Of a DNA stretch of 64,000 nt, positions 27,201 to 35,348 are shown piece after piece (positions within the stretch are counted from its first letter, which is position 1; each line of letters opens with the position of its first letter). The notes under the pieces are model-generated. The model was not told the origin of the DNA and did not search any database. It saw nothing but the letters and a program-made list of their open reading frames with translations. Origin of the DNA: Bacillota bacterium (lineage in GTDB: Bacteria > Bacillota > Clostridia > Peptostreptococcales > Acidaminobacteraceae); assembly GCA_025210655.1 (NCBI GenBank), contig JAOARG010000040.1, positions 92,235 to 156,234 of the forward strand, in the 5' to 3' direction. The position numbers and the translations under genes are program-made.

Positions 27201-30101
27201 ATGGAAAAATATATTGATTATATTGAGGAAATTCAAAAAGCGAGTAAAAATGATAAGCTAGTATTTTTTGTAGGTGCGGGTGTTTCGCTATTAAGTGAAT
27301 ATCCGAGTTGGACGGAGCTTGTAAATAAGTTTTATACGAAATTATATAAGCGAAAGAAACGAAAAAAGTTTACATACGAAGAGTGTCTTCAGATACCTGA
27401 ACAATTTTTGAAGTTAAAAGGTCAAAAAGAATTTGATAAAATAATAAAGTCAACATTTAATGTAGAAAAAGAACCGAACATTGTACATAGTAAAATGTTA
27501 CTGTTAAATCCAGCACATTTTTTAACTACAAATTATGATGAACTAATTGAAAAGGCGTGTAATAATCGTGGAAAGTACTATAGTGTTATTAGTTCTGATG
27601 TAGATGTTGCCTATGCTAGTTCATCAAAGTACATACTAAAATGTCATGGTGATTTTAGTAATGGATATAGTGCTGATAACATAGTTCTTATGGATGAAGA
27701 TTACTTGAATTATGAGAATAAATTTGCTTTAACTAGTAATCTTATGAAGTCTATTATGTCAACACATACTATAGTCTTTATTGGATATGGTTTAGCAGAT
27801 TATAATATAAAAATAATTTTAAATTGGGTTAAAAAACTGCAAAAAGATGGATATAGAAAACCTTTTTTTATAAAAGTAGATGAGAAACCCATAGATAAGT
27901 CTATGAAAATTTATTATGAAGAAAAAGGACTTAGGATAATTGAAGCGTGTGATATATGTGATACAAAATCAAGTTCATATTCTCAAAGATATATAGAAGT
28001 ACTAGATATGATAATATATAAAAAGAAATATAATTTTATTAAAAATAAAAATAGTAAAAAAATAATAGATCTAATGTATGAAAAAATTGAATCTATTGCT
28101 GAGTTACCCTATATAAGAAAAAAAGATTTGAAATATAAATTTGATAATAAATATACATTTGAGGCAACAGGTGTTATTAATTATAAAGGATCAACCCAAT
28201 ATGATCACACGGAATTTGATTATATAAACGAATTATATAATGTAGATAAAAAAGAATTAGATATGGCTAGTAGAGAAAAGTATGAGTTGGTAATGGAATT
28301 TTTTAATAATAGTGGAATAATAGGACCGCTTAGAATAGTGGAAGGTAGAAGAATTTCAGCAACAATTAGTTTAAATAACCCAGTTTATCACTGTGATTAT
28401 AAGATGGTTCGTGAATTGATAAATGAAAAAGTTGCTTCGCTCAACGATAAGTACAAGAAAGCATATTTTTTAGCATCTATGGGAAAGGTTAATGAAGCTT
28501 ATAATTTATATTCCGAAATACTTGTTAATGCTAAAAAAGAAAAACAATGGCTCCTTCATTATTTTGCACAAATTAATAGGTATCGGCTGTATCAATCAAT
28601 AAAAATAACTAAGTTATACCAGTCTGATTTTTGTAGTTATGGATTTTATTCCGAAATGAAAGTAGAGATGGAAGATTATAAAATTCAAAATATATTTGAT
28701 AGTATGCCAATAGAATTTAAATCGAACTATGAAGTACTTAAAGTTTTTTGCGAAGAAGATTACTTGGCATCAGAAAAAACGGAGTTATTTGAAAGAATAA
28801 GTAAGTTTAATGAGTATAAAAGAAAAAATTCTTTTACTATTACTATTTCTAGTGTACCACCTGCTACGCTTACACACTTTGAGTTAAATGATAATCTAAG
28901 ATTTTTATATGAGAATTTTCTTTGGGTTACACGCTTTAAAGAAGTTAAAGAATATATTAAGAATTCTATAATTTTTATGTTTGAAAGTTATGAATATGAA
29001 TCTAGCCGAGTTAATGATCCTTATGATTTGCCTATTCCAAAACAAGGGAGTAATTTCTATATAGATTATTATGATTTTGTAAATATATGCAAATCTATGA
29101 AGATTGAAGACATTGATATACTAAAATCAAGATGCAAAATAAAAAGTTTGAAATTTAGTGATCAAGATAAAATTGAGAAATATATTTTGAGAATTACAGA
29201 TGAATTACTATATCAAAAAAATAATGGATATAATATTTATTTTTATTTGCAGTTTATTGAGGAAGCAAAGACGGCAGTCTATTTTTCTCGGTATATTAGA
29301 TTTAGTAATGAGGTATATGAAGAAATTGTAAATGCAATATTATTTACTATTCCAGGAAGGGAAGTTGTTGGAAATGGAAGATTTCAATGGTTAAATCATT
29401 TGTTTGCAGATTACTCAATGCCAGAAAGCATTATCCCGATTATCGAAAAATATTTATTAAATAAGAATTCTATAAATGAAAAAAGTAATGAGTACAGTTT
29501 ATTTGCTAATTTAATTAATTATCATTTTAAAGATTATAAATCGGTAACCCTATCATCGTTTGTTTTAGAATTAGATAAATGTCAAGAACAAGAGATTAAG
29601 TGTATGTATAGATTATCAAAAATACTAAATAGTGAATCTAAAAGTTATATAATAAAAATGAAAGAAATCATAACTATTAGAGATGTAATGGATTCTTTTG
29701 ACATGGGTATTATTAATACTATGAATGATTATTCTGATATAATTATTGATTTTATAGAAAACCAATTTAACCAAATAAAAAAAGATCTTCAGGGTCCAAA
29801 TAAAGTTTATAAAGGCTATAGTAATTATCCTTTAGATATTGCAATTAGATATTTCGTAGGTGATTTTAATGATTCAAGAATGGAATCATTGTTAGGCACA
29901 GATGATCAGTTTGATTTATTTGTATCTCCATCAACTTTTGATTATGAAAAATTTCAAATAGGTTGGTTAAAGTATTATTCATATGGCTTGCTAAAAGATA
30001 TGAGTGCAAACGAATATATTAGACCACATATGCTAAAGAAATTAAAAGATTCTAAAGAAAGTAAGTATAGAGAAATATTAATTCACCACTTTTTAAAATA
30101 A
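27201..30101 (+). CDS. SIR2-family NAD-binding protein, candidate anti-phage NADase (DSR-like)
   Basis: 966 residues. The first 270 residues are a SIR2-like domain: VFFVGAGVSLLSEYP, FLTTNYDELIEKA and ILKCHGDFSNG, plus FIGYGLADYNIKIIL. The Asn of TTNYD (N111) and His of KCHGD (H149) are the residues needed for NAD hydrolysis in defence sirtuins, and their 38-residue spacing equals that recalled for B. subtilis DSR2 (N133/H171). The remaining 700 residues are helical and without recognised motifs, the size and plan of DSR1/DSR2 proteins whose C-terminal part senses phage components. I take ATG 27201, because GAGGTGGG (27192-27199) is its ribosome site and overlaps the upstream ATG 27189. Stand-alone NAD-depletion abortive infection is the likely role. 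Confidence 0.82.
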   Translation: MEKYIDYIEEIQKASKNDKLVFFVGAGVSLLSEYPSWTELVNKFYTKLYKRKKRKKFTYEECLQIPEQFLKLKGQKEFDKIIKSTFNVEKEPNIVHSKMLLLNPAHFLTTNYDELIEKACNNRGKYYSVISSDVDVAYASSSKYILKCHGDFSNGYSADNIVLMDEDYLNYENKFALTSNLMKSIMSTHTIVFIGYGLADYNIKIILNWVKKLQKDGYRKPFFIKVDEKPIDKSMKIYYEEKGLRIIEACDICDTKSSSYSQRYIEVLDMIIYKKKYNFIKNKNSKKIIDLMYEKIESIAELPYIRKKDLKYKFDNKYTFEATGVINYKGSTQYDHTEFDYINELYNVDKKELDMASREKYELVMEFFNNSGIIGPLRIVEGRRISATISLNNPVYHCDYKMVRELINEKVASLNDKYKKAYFLASMGKVNEAYNLYSEILVNAKKEKQWLLHYFAQINRYRLYQSIKITKLYQSDFCSYGFYSEMKVEMEDYKIQNIFDSMPIEFKSNYEVLKVFCEEDYLASEKTELFERISKFNEYKRKNSFTITISSVPPATLTHFELNDNLRFLYENFLWVTRFKEVKEYIKNSIIFMFESYEYESSRVNDPYDLPIPKQGSNFYIDYYDFVNICKSMKIEDIDILKSRCKIKSLKFSDQDKIEKYILRITDELLYQKNNGYNIYFYLQFIEEAKTAVYFSRYIRFSNEVYEEIVNAILFTIPGREVVGNGRFQWLNHLFADYSMPESIIPIIEKYLLNKNSINEKSNEYSLFANLINYHFKDYKSVTLSSFVLELDKCQEQEIKCMYRLSKILNSESKSYIIKMKEIITIRDVMDSFDMGIINTMNDYSDIIIDFIENQFNQIKKDLQGPNKVYKGYSNYPLDIAIRYFVGDFNDSRMESLLGTDDQFDLFVSPSTFDYEKFQIGWLKYYSYGLLKDMSANEYIRPHMLKKLKDSKESKYREILIHHFLK

Positions 30102-30128
30102 AAATAGCCTTCATTTTTGGAAGGCTAT
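30099..30128 (-). terminator. Terminator between convergent genes
   Basis: ATAGCCTTC (30104-30112) / GAAGGCTAT (30120-30128); the T tail is on the minus strand (A run at 30099-30103), serving the leftward gene at 30185. Confidence 0.8.
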
Positions 30129-30184
30129 CATTAATTATTTGAAATATGAAAATAATCAAACTGTATGATGTTTATTCGTTTATT

Positions 30185-30742
30185 TTACCATTTGTATTTC
30201 TTGTTACCAATATCTTTACGCATTTGATTGGCTAAGTTATTTATAAATTCAATAAATTCCTGTGCTCGAGCAATATTTATATTTTTGAATTCTTCAAGGT
30301 CATAGTTAAATTGTTTTACATCATCTTTAGTCAAATTATCATATTCAATGATATTACCATTTTCATCAGGAGCCTTAATTATAGCATAATCTTTATTATA
30401 TGGAGAATTATCATCTACAAATTTCTTCAATTCGCTCTGGTAGCTCATATATAATTTGTATAATATTTCATAATGTTTGATTACTGATTTTGATGCAACA
30501 AGTTTTAATCGTGGTTTAAATTTCATAAGAGAAGACTTAAAAGAATCATTATATACTAGTGATTGGTCATTAATCAATTGATCTAAAAGTTCAAATAAAG
30601 ATATATATATTTCTTGTCTTTTTGAATGGAGGTATTTTTTTATATCACTTTTGAATGTAATTTTCCCAGTTATCCAAGCTGTTATTATTGCTAATAAAAT
30701 TGTTATTATAAAAGATGGGATTTGATTATAAAGTGTACTCAT
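30185..30742 (-). CDS. Small membrane-anchored helical protein, unrecognised
   Basis: 185 residues. One N-terminal membrane segment (FIITILLAIITAWITG, residues 10-26), then a charged helical region predicted to be cytoplasmic. No family is recognised with certainty; proteins of this plan (single anchor plus helical domain) are often seen near defence genes. It lies between the SIR2 gene (convergent) and the end integrase on the element. A ribosome site (AAGGAAGCG) precedes the ATG. Confidence 0.6.
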   Translation of the reverse strand: MSTLYNQIPSFIITILLAIITAWITGKITFKSDIKKYLHSKRQEIYISLFELLDQLINDQSLVYNDSFKSSLMKFKPRLKLVASKSVIKHYEILYKLYMSYQSELKKFVDDNSPYNKDYAIIKAPDENGNIIEYDNLTKDDVKQFNYDLEEFKNINIARAQEFIEFINNLANQMRKDIGNKKYKW

Positions 30743-30865
30743 TTTATCGCTTCCTTTTAATTTATAGTATATCTATAATATTTGTTACAAGTAGAATATT
30801 CATTTAACTTAAGAAACAATAATTAAAGTATATCATAAAAATTGTAAATAAAAAGTTTCTAGTAG

Positions 30866-31774
30866 TCAATACGGTAATTTCGATATATTATATCTCAATT
30901 CATTAATGTGAGTATGACAATAAATCTGACTTGATTCTATATTGTTATGGCCAAGTAAAAGGGCTATTTCAAATACATTGGCACCATTAACATTGTTTTC
31001 TCTATCTCCTAGAGCTAAGTATGTTGCAAATGTGTGTCGAAGTGTATGAATGGTATATTCGTTATCACTATCTAGTTCTTGAAAATACCTTTTGAAAATT
31101 GAACTAATAGGTGAAATAGCGACATTATTGCCCTTTTTTGTTATAAAAACATATTCGTTAGTAATTGGTAGTATGAAGTTTAAATAATCCCAAATTGCAT
31201 CTACAAATTGTGAAGACATTGGGATTATTCTATCATGTTTTGACTTTGTATCCCTAATAGTAATTACTTTACTTGAAAGATCAATGTCCTTCCATTTAAG
31301 GTTTATAGCTTCAGCTCTTCTAGCACCATGCAAGAAAGTTAACATTATTGCAAGGTTTCGTTTTGAATAGAAGTCATCATTTGAGAGTTTACTAGGTAAA
31401 GTTAGTAATTTCTTGATTTCATCTTGTTTTAAGTATTTAGGAATTCTAAAATCTTTTTTAGGGATATTTATTTTCTTCATTGGATTTTCTTCAATAATTT
31501 TTTCGGAACAAAGGTAGTTGAAATATGAACTTAAAGAATGCATTTTTCTTCTAATAGTTGAATTTTTATATCCACAGTCGCACCTTAGGTGAACGAAATA
31601 CCTCCTTAAAAGAGTTGTACTTATATTACTAAGTTTTTGTGGTATACCATTTTTGTCTAGAAACTTAAGAAAAATTTTAAAATCTGTTTGATAAGATGTT
31701 AAAGTGAAGTTTGAAGCGTTTTTTTCGGTAATTAAGATACTAAAATAATCATCTAAGAAATCATTGAAATACAT
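30866..31774 (-). CDS. Site-specific tyrosine recombinase (XerC/XerD-like), probable integrase of the element
   Basis: 302 residues, full XerC/D length. Core-binding domain residues 1-90 and catalytic domain with all expected residues: Arg in LHGARRAEAINLKW, Lys in DTKSKHDRIIP, HTLRHTFATYLAL, LLGHNNIESS and Tyr in QIYCHTHI. Its start is 120 bp from the right att site and it reads inward, the typical position of the integrase that recognises the neighbouring site. A short insertion (GDRENNVNGAN) lies before the last His. A ribosome site (AAGGAGGAC) precedes the ATG. Confidence 0.93.
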   Translation of the reverse strand: MYFNDFLDDYFSILITEKNASNFTLTSYQTDFKIFLKFLDKNGIPQKLSNISTTLLRRYFVHLRCDCGYKNSTIRRKMHSLSSYFNYLCSEKIIEENPMKKINIPKKDFRIPKYLKQDEIKKLLTLPSKLSNDDFYSKRNLAIMLTFLHGARRAEAINLKWKDIDLSSKVITIRDTKSKHDRIIPMSSQFVDAIWDYLNFILPITNEYVFITKKGNNVAISPISSIFKRYFQELDSDNEYTIHTLRHTFATYLALGDRENNVNGANVFEIALLLGHNNIESSQIYCHTHINELRYNISKLPY

Positions 31775-31893
31775 ACTGTCCTCCTTGGCTTATAATTAGG
31801 TTATGGGTGCACTCACATAAATATAAGAAAACACTAGAGTGCTACAATGGTTGCAAAAACTAAAACATAGCCTGTGAACTGTGAGTAAGTCGT

Positions 31894-31911
31894 AACCCGG
31901 CTTATAGGTTA
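31894..31911. other. Right attachment site (att) of the rnpB-targeting element
   Basis: Exact 18-bp copy of the rnpB 3' segment found at 14507-14524. It is followed by what looks like the original chromosomal rnpB 3' end (aagtctcaaactt) and terminator. A related imperfect copy with a 4-base insertion (GGCTTATAATTAGGTTATG) lies at 31787-31805 and could be a recombinase site. Confidence 0.88.
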
Positions 31912-31932
31912 AGTCTCAAACTTAATAGAATT

Positions 31933-31962
31933 AAACACTACCGTGTAGGTAGTGTTTTTTTT
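31933..31962 (+). terminator. Displaced original rnpB terminator
   Basis: ACACTACC (31935-31942) / GGTAGTGT (31948-31955) with eight T. It lies just outside the right att site and is homologous in position to 14553-14584. Confidence 0.88.
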
Positions 31963-31994
31963 CGGGTATAATAAAACAAAAGGAGGCAAAGTAA

Positions 31995-33599
31995 GTGAAA
32001 AAATATATGATACTGTTAATAACTGTTTTTATGTGTTTATCAAATATCACATATGCTGTAGACCAACCCTCATCTTGGGCTTTGAAGGATTTGCAAGAGC
32101 TTTTGAATTCTGAGGTTTTTAGGGAGGATGCCTTTAGGAATTATAAGAATCCTATTACTAGAGAAGAGTTTATATATATTGCAGTAAGGGTTTATGAAGA
32201 GTTTGATGGAAGTGAAGCTATTATTGATCCTAAGGTATCTTTTGATGATACTGAGGATGTGTATGCCCTTAAGGGTGTTTCTGCTAATATTACAAGTGGT
32301 GTTGGAGATGGTAAATTTGCACCTGATGATTTATTGACGAGGGAGCAATTGGCTGTTCTTATGGTCAAGGCTATTGAAGGATCTGGTGGAAAACTTACAA
32401 GTCCGACTGGATATATATTTAAAGATGATTCCGTGTTTTCTTCTTGGTCTAGGGACTATATATATAAGGCTAAGGCTAATGGGGTCATTGGTGGTATTGG
32501 TGATGACAAGTTTGATCCCCAGGGATATGCTACTGTTGAACAGGCCTTGATATTAGGTAAAAAGGTCCTTGATAGAAAGGAAGTTCTTTTAAATGGAAAT
32601 CCAATAGAAAAAATAAATCAGAAAATCAATGTTTATGGTAAAGATATTGGAGTTGAAGGCTTTATTATAGATATGGATAGGGAAGATATATCTATAGATT
32701 CAAGATTAGCACTCGATTCTGTGGGAAAAGTAGAATCACTAGATTCGATTGCAAGAAGAAATGAAGGATTCATAGCTATCAACGGGACCTATTTTTCTGC
32801 CTATGATGAAGGGGAGATAAAAGAACCCTACGGTGTTATTGTTATGGATGGTAAGCTTATTCATAATGGTAATGATAGGGCTGTTATTGCTTTTAAGGAT
32901 GGAAAAGCTGATATAGATAGGATAGATGTAGCTATCAAAGGTAATAATGGTGAGCCTACTTGGAAGTATGGATGGAATGGATACTGGGTAAATCATAGTT
33001 TGATAGAAGGATATCCAAGTCTTACAGTTTTTACAGATGCCAGGGATGAGACAAATACCTATCTAGGTACAAATTATATTATTGAAAATGATAAAATCAC
33101 AAGAATAGTCAAGGATCAATCATTGAAAATTCCCCAAGATGGATATGTCGTGAATTTATTTGGTGTTTTAGGTGCTGACGAAAAAGAAGTATATGATAGA
33201 TTTCAAGTAGGTTATCCCTTTGAGTATAGTACAATTCTAACTCCAGAGAGGGGCGACTTAGAATTTTGGAATAGCATAGAAACAGGAATAGGTGCAGGTC
33301 CTGCCCTAATACTTGATGGTAAGAAGGATATTGATTTTGACAGTGAAAAGTTTTATGAAGCTAAAATAAAGACCAATAGTGCTGCAAGAAGTGCCATAGG
33401 ATATAGATCAGATGGGAAACTAATTCTTATAGTAACAACATCAACTATAGATGAGCTTGCAGAAATTATGCTGAGTCTAGGATGCTATGAAGCCATGAAT
33501 CTTGATGGAGGGGCTTCAAGTGGACTTTGGTATGATGGTGAATATATTAGGAAGCCGGGAAGGGATATTAGTAATGCGCTTTTGATAAAAATTAAATAA
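31995..33599 (+). CDS. Secreted protein with S-layer homology region and phosphodiester glycosidase domain
   Basis: 534 residues. Signal peptide (YMILLITVFMCLSNITYA). Residues about 25-190 hold SLH repeats (SSWALKDLQELLNS, GVGDGKFAPDDLLTREQLAV, GIGDDKFDPQGYATVEQALI), which attach proteins to cell-wall polymers. Residues about 215-534 are a NAGPA-type phosphodiester glycosidase domain: AINGTYFSAYD, GIGAGPALILDG, RSAIGYRSDGKLILIV and MNLDGGASSGLWYDG. Likely cell-surface enzyme trimming a phosphodiester-linked glycan. It is the first chromosomal gene right of the element. Confidence 0.9.
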   Translation: MKKYMILLITVFMCLSNITYAVDQPSSWALKDLQELLNSEVFREDAFRNYKNPITREEFIYIAVRVYEEFDGSEAIIDPKVSFDDTEDVYALKGVSANITSGVGDGKFAPDDLLTREQLAVLMVKAIEGSGGKLTSPTGYIFKDDSVFSSWSRDYIYKAKANGVIGGIGDDKFDPQGYATVEQALILGKKVLDRKEVLLNGNPIEKINQKINVYGKDIGVEGFIIDMDREDISIDSRLALDSVGKVESLDSIARRNEGFIAINGTYFSAYDEGEIKEPYGVIVMDGKLIHNGNDRAVIAFKDGKADIDRIDVAIKGNNGEPTWKYGWNGYWVNHSLIEGYPSLTVFTDARDETNTYLGTNYIIENDKITRIVKDQSLKIPQDGYVVNLFGVLGADEKEVYDRFQVGYPFEYSTILTPERGDLEFWNSIETGIGAGPALILDGKKDIDFDSEKFYEAKIKTNSAARSAIGYRSDGKLILIVTTSTIDELAEIMLSLGCYEAMNLDGGASSGLWYDGEYIRKPGRDISNALLIKIK

Positions 33600-33888
33600 T
33601 TGCCAAGCATCATCTGTGATGATAGCCCAGCTATATCTTATATGGATATAAGCCTAGCAACATAAATGTATTAGCCCAGCAAAGTTCGAAGAACTTTTAG
33701 AGCAAGGAAGTTTTACTATGTAAAACAACTTTTGAATAATTTATTCCCGTCAGGGAAAAATATCCTTGCTCTAAGTTGAACATCAACTGCTGGGCTAAAA
33801 GTATGTAATAACTTTTGCTGGGCTAAGAATTAAAATTCTTGCTATGCTATGAATCAAAGATTCGTGCTAGGCCAAAAGGGGGCCTAGC
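33600..33888. repeat. Nested multi-arm palindromic element 2 (ladder of four-way junctions)
   Basis: Five nested arms with a hairpin between each pair on both sides. Arms: TTGCCAAGC 33600-33608 with GCTAGGCCAA 33866-33875 (imperfect); AGCCCAGC 33624-33631 with GCTATGCT 33841-33848 (two mismatches); AGCCTAGCAA 33651-33660 with TTGCTGGGCT 33815-33824 (one G-T); TTAGCCCAGCA 33671-33681 with 33788-33798 (11 bp perfect); TTAGAGCAAGGA 33697-33708 with 33763-33774 (12 bp perfect). Left hairpins: 33609-33623, 33632-33650, 33660-33669, 33681-33697. Right hairpins: 33774-33788, 33797-33816, 33825-33840, 33849-33865. The centre holds two more, 33708-33731 and 33744-33757. No coding potential. The last arm doubles as a terminator stem. 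Confidence 0.85.
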
Positions 33889-33896
33889 TCCTTTTT
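33866..33896 (+). terminator. Terminator at the end of palindromic element 2
   Basis: GCTAGGCC (33866-33873) / GGCCTAGC (33881-33888) followed by CTCCTTTTT. It competes with the outer arm of the palindromic element for the same bases. Confidence 0.8.
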
Positions 33897-33955
33897 AAAT
33901 GAAAATTATCAGAAAATTCAGCAAGATCAACAATTATAGCCTTTTTGAAAAAAAT

Positions 33956-34017
33956 AAGTGTTTTTCAGAAAAAAACACGTGTTTTTACTTGAAAAACATT
34001 TTGTCATGCTGTATAAT
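33956..34017 (+). promoter_or_regulatory. Promoter and palindromic operator of the dicarboxylate symporter gene
   Basis: TTGAAA (33989-33994), 17-base spacer, TATAAT (34012-34017): a near-consensus sigma-70 promoter. Immediately upstream is the perfect palindrome AAAAACACGTGTTTTT (33971-33986) with another GTGTTTTT half-site at 33958-33965, suggesting a regulator binding site. Confidence 0.75.
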
Positions 34018-34068
34018 CATATTTATCAAGTTGTTAATAAAAAGTAATATTTATTAGGGGGACATAAT

Positions 34069-35265
34069 ATGAAAAAAATAGGTTTATTACCTAGACTGAT
34101 TTTAGGAATTATATTAGGTATTATTATCGGTATTGTTTCAAAGGGTGCAGGTCAATTTGTTGTTGTAAGGTTGCTTGCTACATTTAGTAAGATATTTGGT
34201 GGTTTCTTAGGATTTGTTATTCCACTTATTATTATCGGTTTCGTTGCTCCGGGTATCGCTGATCTCGGTAAGAGGGCTGGTAAGATGTTAGGAATTACAG
34301 CTGGAATCGCTTATTGTTCAGCAGTTGTTGCTGGATTTGTTGCATTTTTTATAGGATCGGCAATTTTACCAAATGTTATCAAGATGGGTGAAATTTCTGG
34401 TGCTTCTGATTTAAATCTTAATCCATTCTTCAATATTGAGATGGGTGCTGTTATGGGAGTTATGACAGCTTTAGTACTTGCTTTTGTATTAGGTATTGGT
34501 ATGGCAAGTCTTGAAAGTAAGAAATTATTCTTTGTAATGAAGGATTTCCAATTGATTATTGAAAAGGTTGTTAAGTATGTACTTATCCCTGGTATTCCAA
34601 TTCATATTGCAGGGGTTTTTGCAAAACTTAGTGCAAGTGGAGAAATATTCTCAACAATTAAGGCATTCTCTTTTGTTTATGCATTAATTATTCCATTACA
34701 AATTGGATATGTACTTGTTCAGTACGGAATTGCTCATTTAGTTAGTAAGAAAAATCCTTTCAAAGCTATTAAGAACATGCTTCCAGCATACTTTACAGCT
34801 TTAGGAACACAGTCATCTGCTGCAACAATTGCTGTAACACTTGATTGTGCTAGAAAGAATGATATAGAAGAAGATATAGTAGATTTTGTTATTCCATTAG
34901 GAGCTACTATTCACCTTGCTGGTGATACAATTACTCTAGTACTTGCTTCTATGGGTGTTATGATGTTATACGGAGTTACACCTACATTAGGAGCAATGGT
35001 ACCATTCATATTCATGCTTGGTATTACAATGGTTGCTGCACCTGGAATCCCAGGTGGTGGAGTTATGGCAGCACTAGGTTTATTAAAGGGTATGCTAGGA
35101 TTTGCACAGCCTCAATTAGACCTTATGATTGCACTTCACTTTGCACAGGATAGTTTCGGAACTGCTACAAATGTAACAGGTGACGGAGCAATCGCAATCA
35201 TCGTAGATTCTATCTTTAAGAAGTATAGAGGTGGAGCACCGAAAAAAGCTGAAAGTGTAGCATAA
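34069..35265 (+). CDS. Dicarboxylate/amino acid:cation symporter (DAACS family)
   Basis: 398-residue membrane protein of the glutamate/dicarboxylate-sodium symporter family. The re-entrant loop signature GTQSSAATIAVTL, the ATIHLAGDTITL segment and the C-terminal DSFGTATNVTGDGAIAII segment match the substrate- and cation-binding regions. Probably imports dicarboxylates or acidic/small amino acids with Na+ or H+; the exact substrate is not readable. A ribosome site (TTAGGGGGAC) and a strong promoter precede it, and a terminator follows, so it is a single-gene unit. Confidence 0.93.
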   Translation: MKKIGLLPRLILGIILGIIIGIVSKGAGQFVVVRLLATFSKIFGGFLGFVIPLIIIGFVAPGIADLGKRAGKMLGITAGIAYCSAVVAGFVAFFIGSAILPNVIKMGEISGASDLNLNPFFNIEMGAVMGVMTALVLAFVLGIGMASLESKKLFFVMKDFQLIIEKVVKYVLIPGIPIHIAGVFAKLSASGEIFSTIKAFSFVYALIIPLQIGYVLVQYGIAHLVSKKNPFKAIKNMLPAYFTALGTQSSAATIAVTLDCARKNDIEEDIVDFVIPLGATIHLAGDTITLVLASMGVMMLYGVTPTLGAMVPFIFMLGITMVAAPGIPGGGVMAALGLLKGMLGFAQPQLDLMIALHFAQDSFGTATNVTGDGAIAIIVDSIFKKYRGGAPKKAESVA

Positions 35266-35274
35266 TAGAATTTT

Positions 35275-35304
35275 AAAAGGATTACCTTTGGTAATCCTTT
35301 TTTT
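35275..35304 (+). terminator. Intrinsic terminator after the symporter gene
   Basis: AAAAGGATTACC / GGTAATCCTTTT (12 bp) around a TTT loop, T tail. Confidence 0.93.
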
Positions 35305-35348
35305 ATTGGGTATAATCAACATATAAGAAATTAAAGGAGGATCTACAT

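Larger units (their letters stand above)
14507..31911. mobile_element. Integrated element in rnpB, about 17.4 kb, carrying candidate defence genes
   Basis: Bounded by 18-bp direct repeats of the rnpB 3' end. A complete tyrosine recombinase gene lies about 120 bp inside the right end, the usual integrase position. Contents: Rep_3-type initiator, two further tyrosine recombinase-like genes, an 11-bp repeat array, DUF2971, DUF3883, DUF4352-like, Vsr-like zinc-ribbon, GIY-YIG and SIR2 proteins, and several small or decayed genes. The flanks are ordinary chromosomal genes on both sides. No relaxase, coupling protein, type IV secretion, capsid or terminase gene is visible, so it is best called an integrative element or integrated plasmid relic, possibly mobilised by a helper. 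Confidence 0.88.

Noticed and set aside
31787..31805. Second att core near the right end
   Set aside because: It matches the core only with a 4-base insertion and lies inside the boundary; kept as a possible recombinase site, not as an end.
14507..31911. Interpretation of the element as a prophage or conjugative element
   Set aside because: No capsid, portal, terminase, tail, holin, relaxase, VirB4/VirD4-type or coupling protein gene could be recognised.
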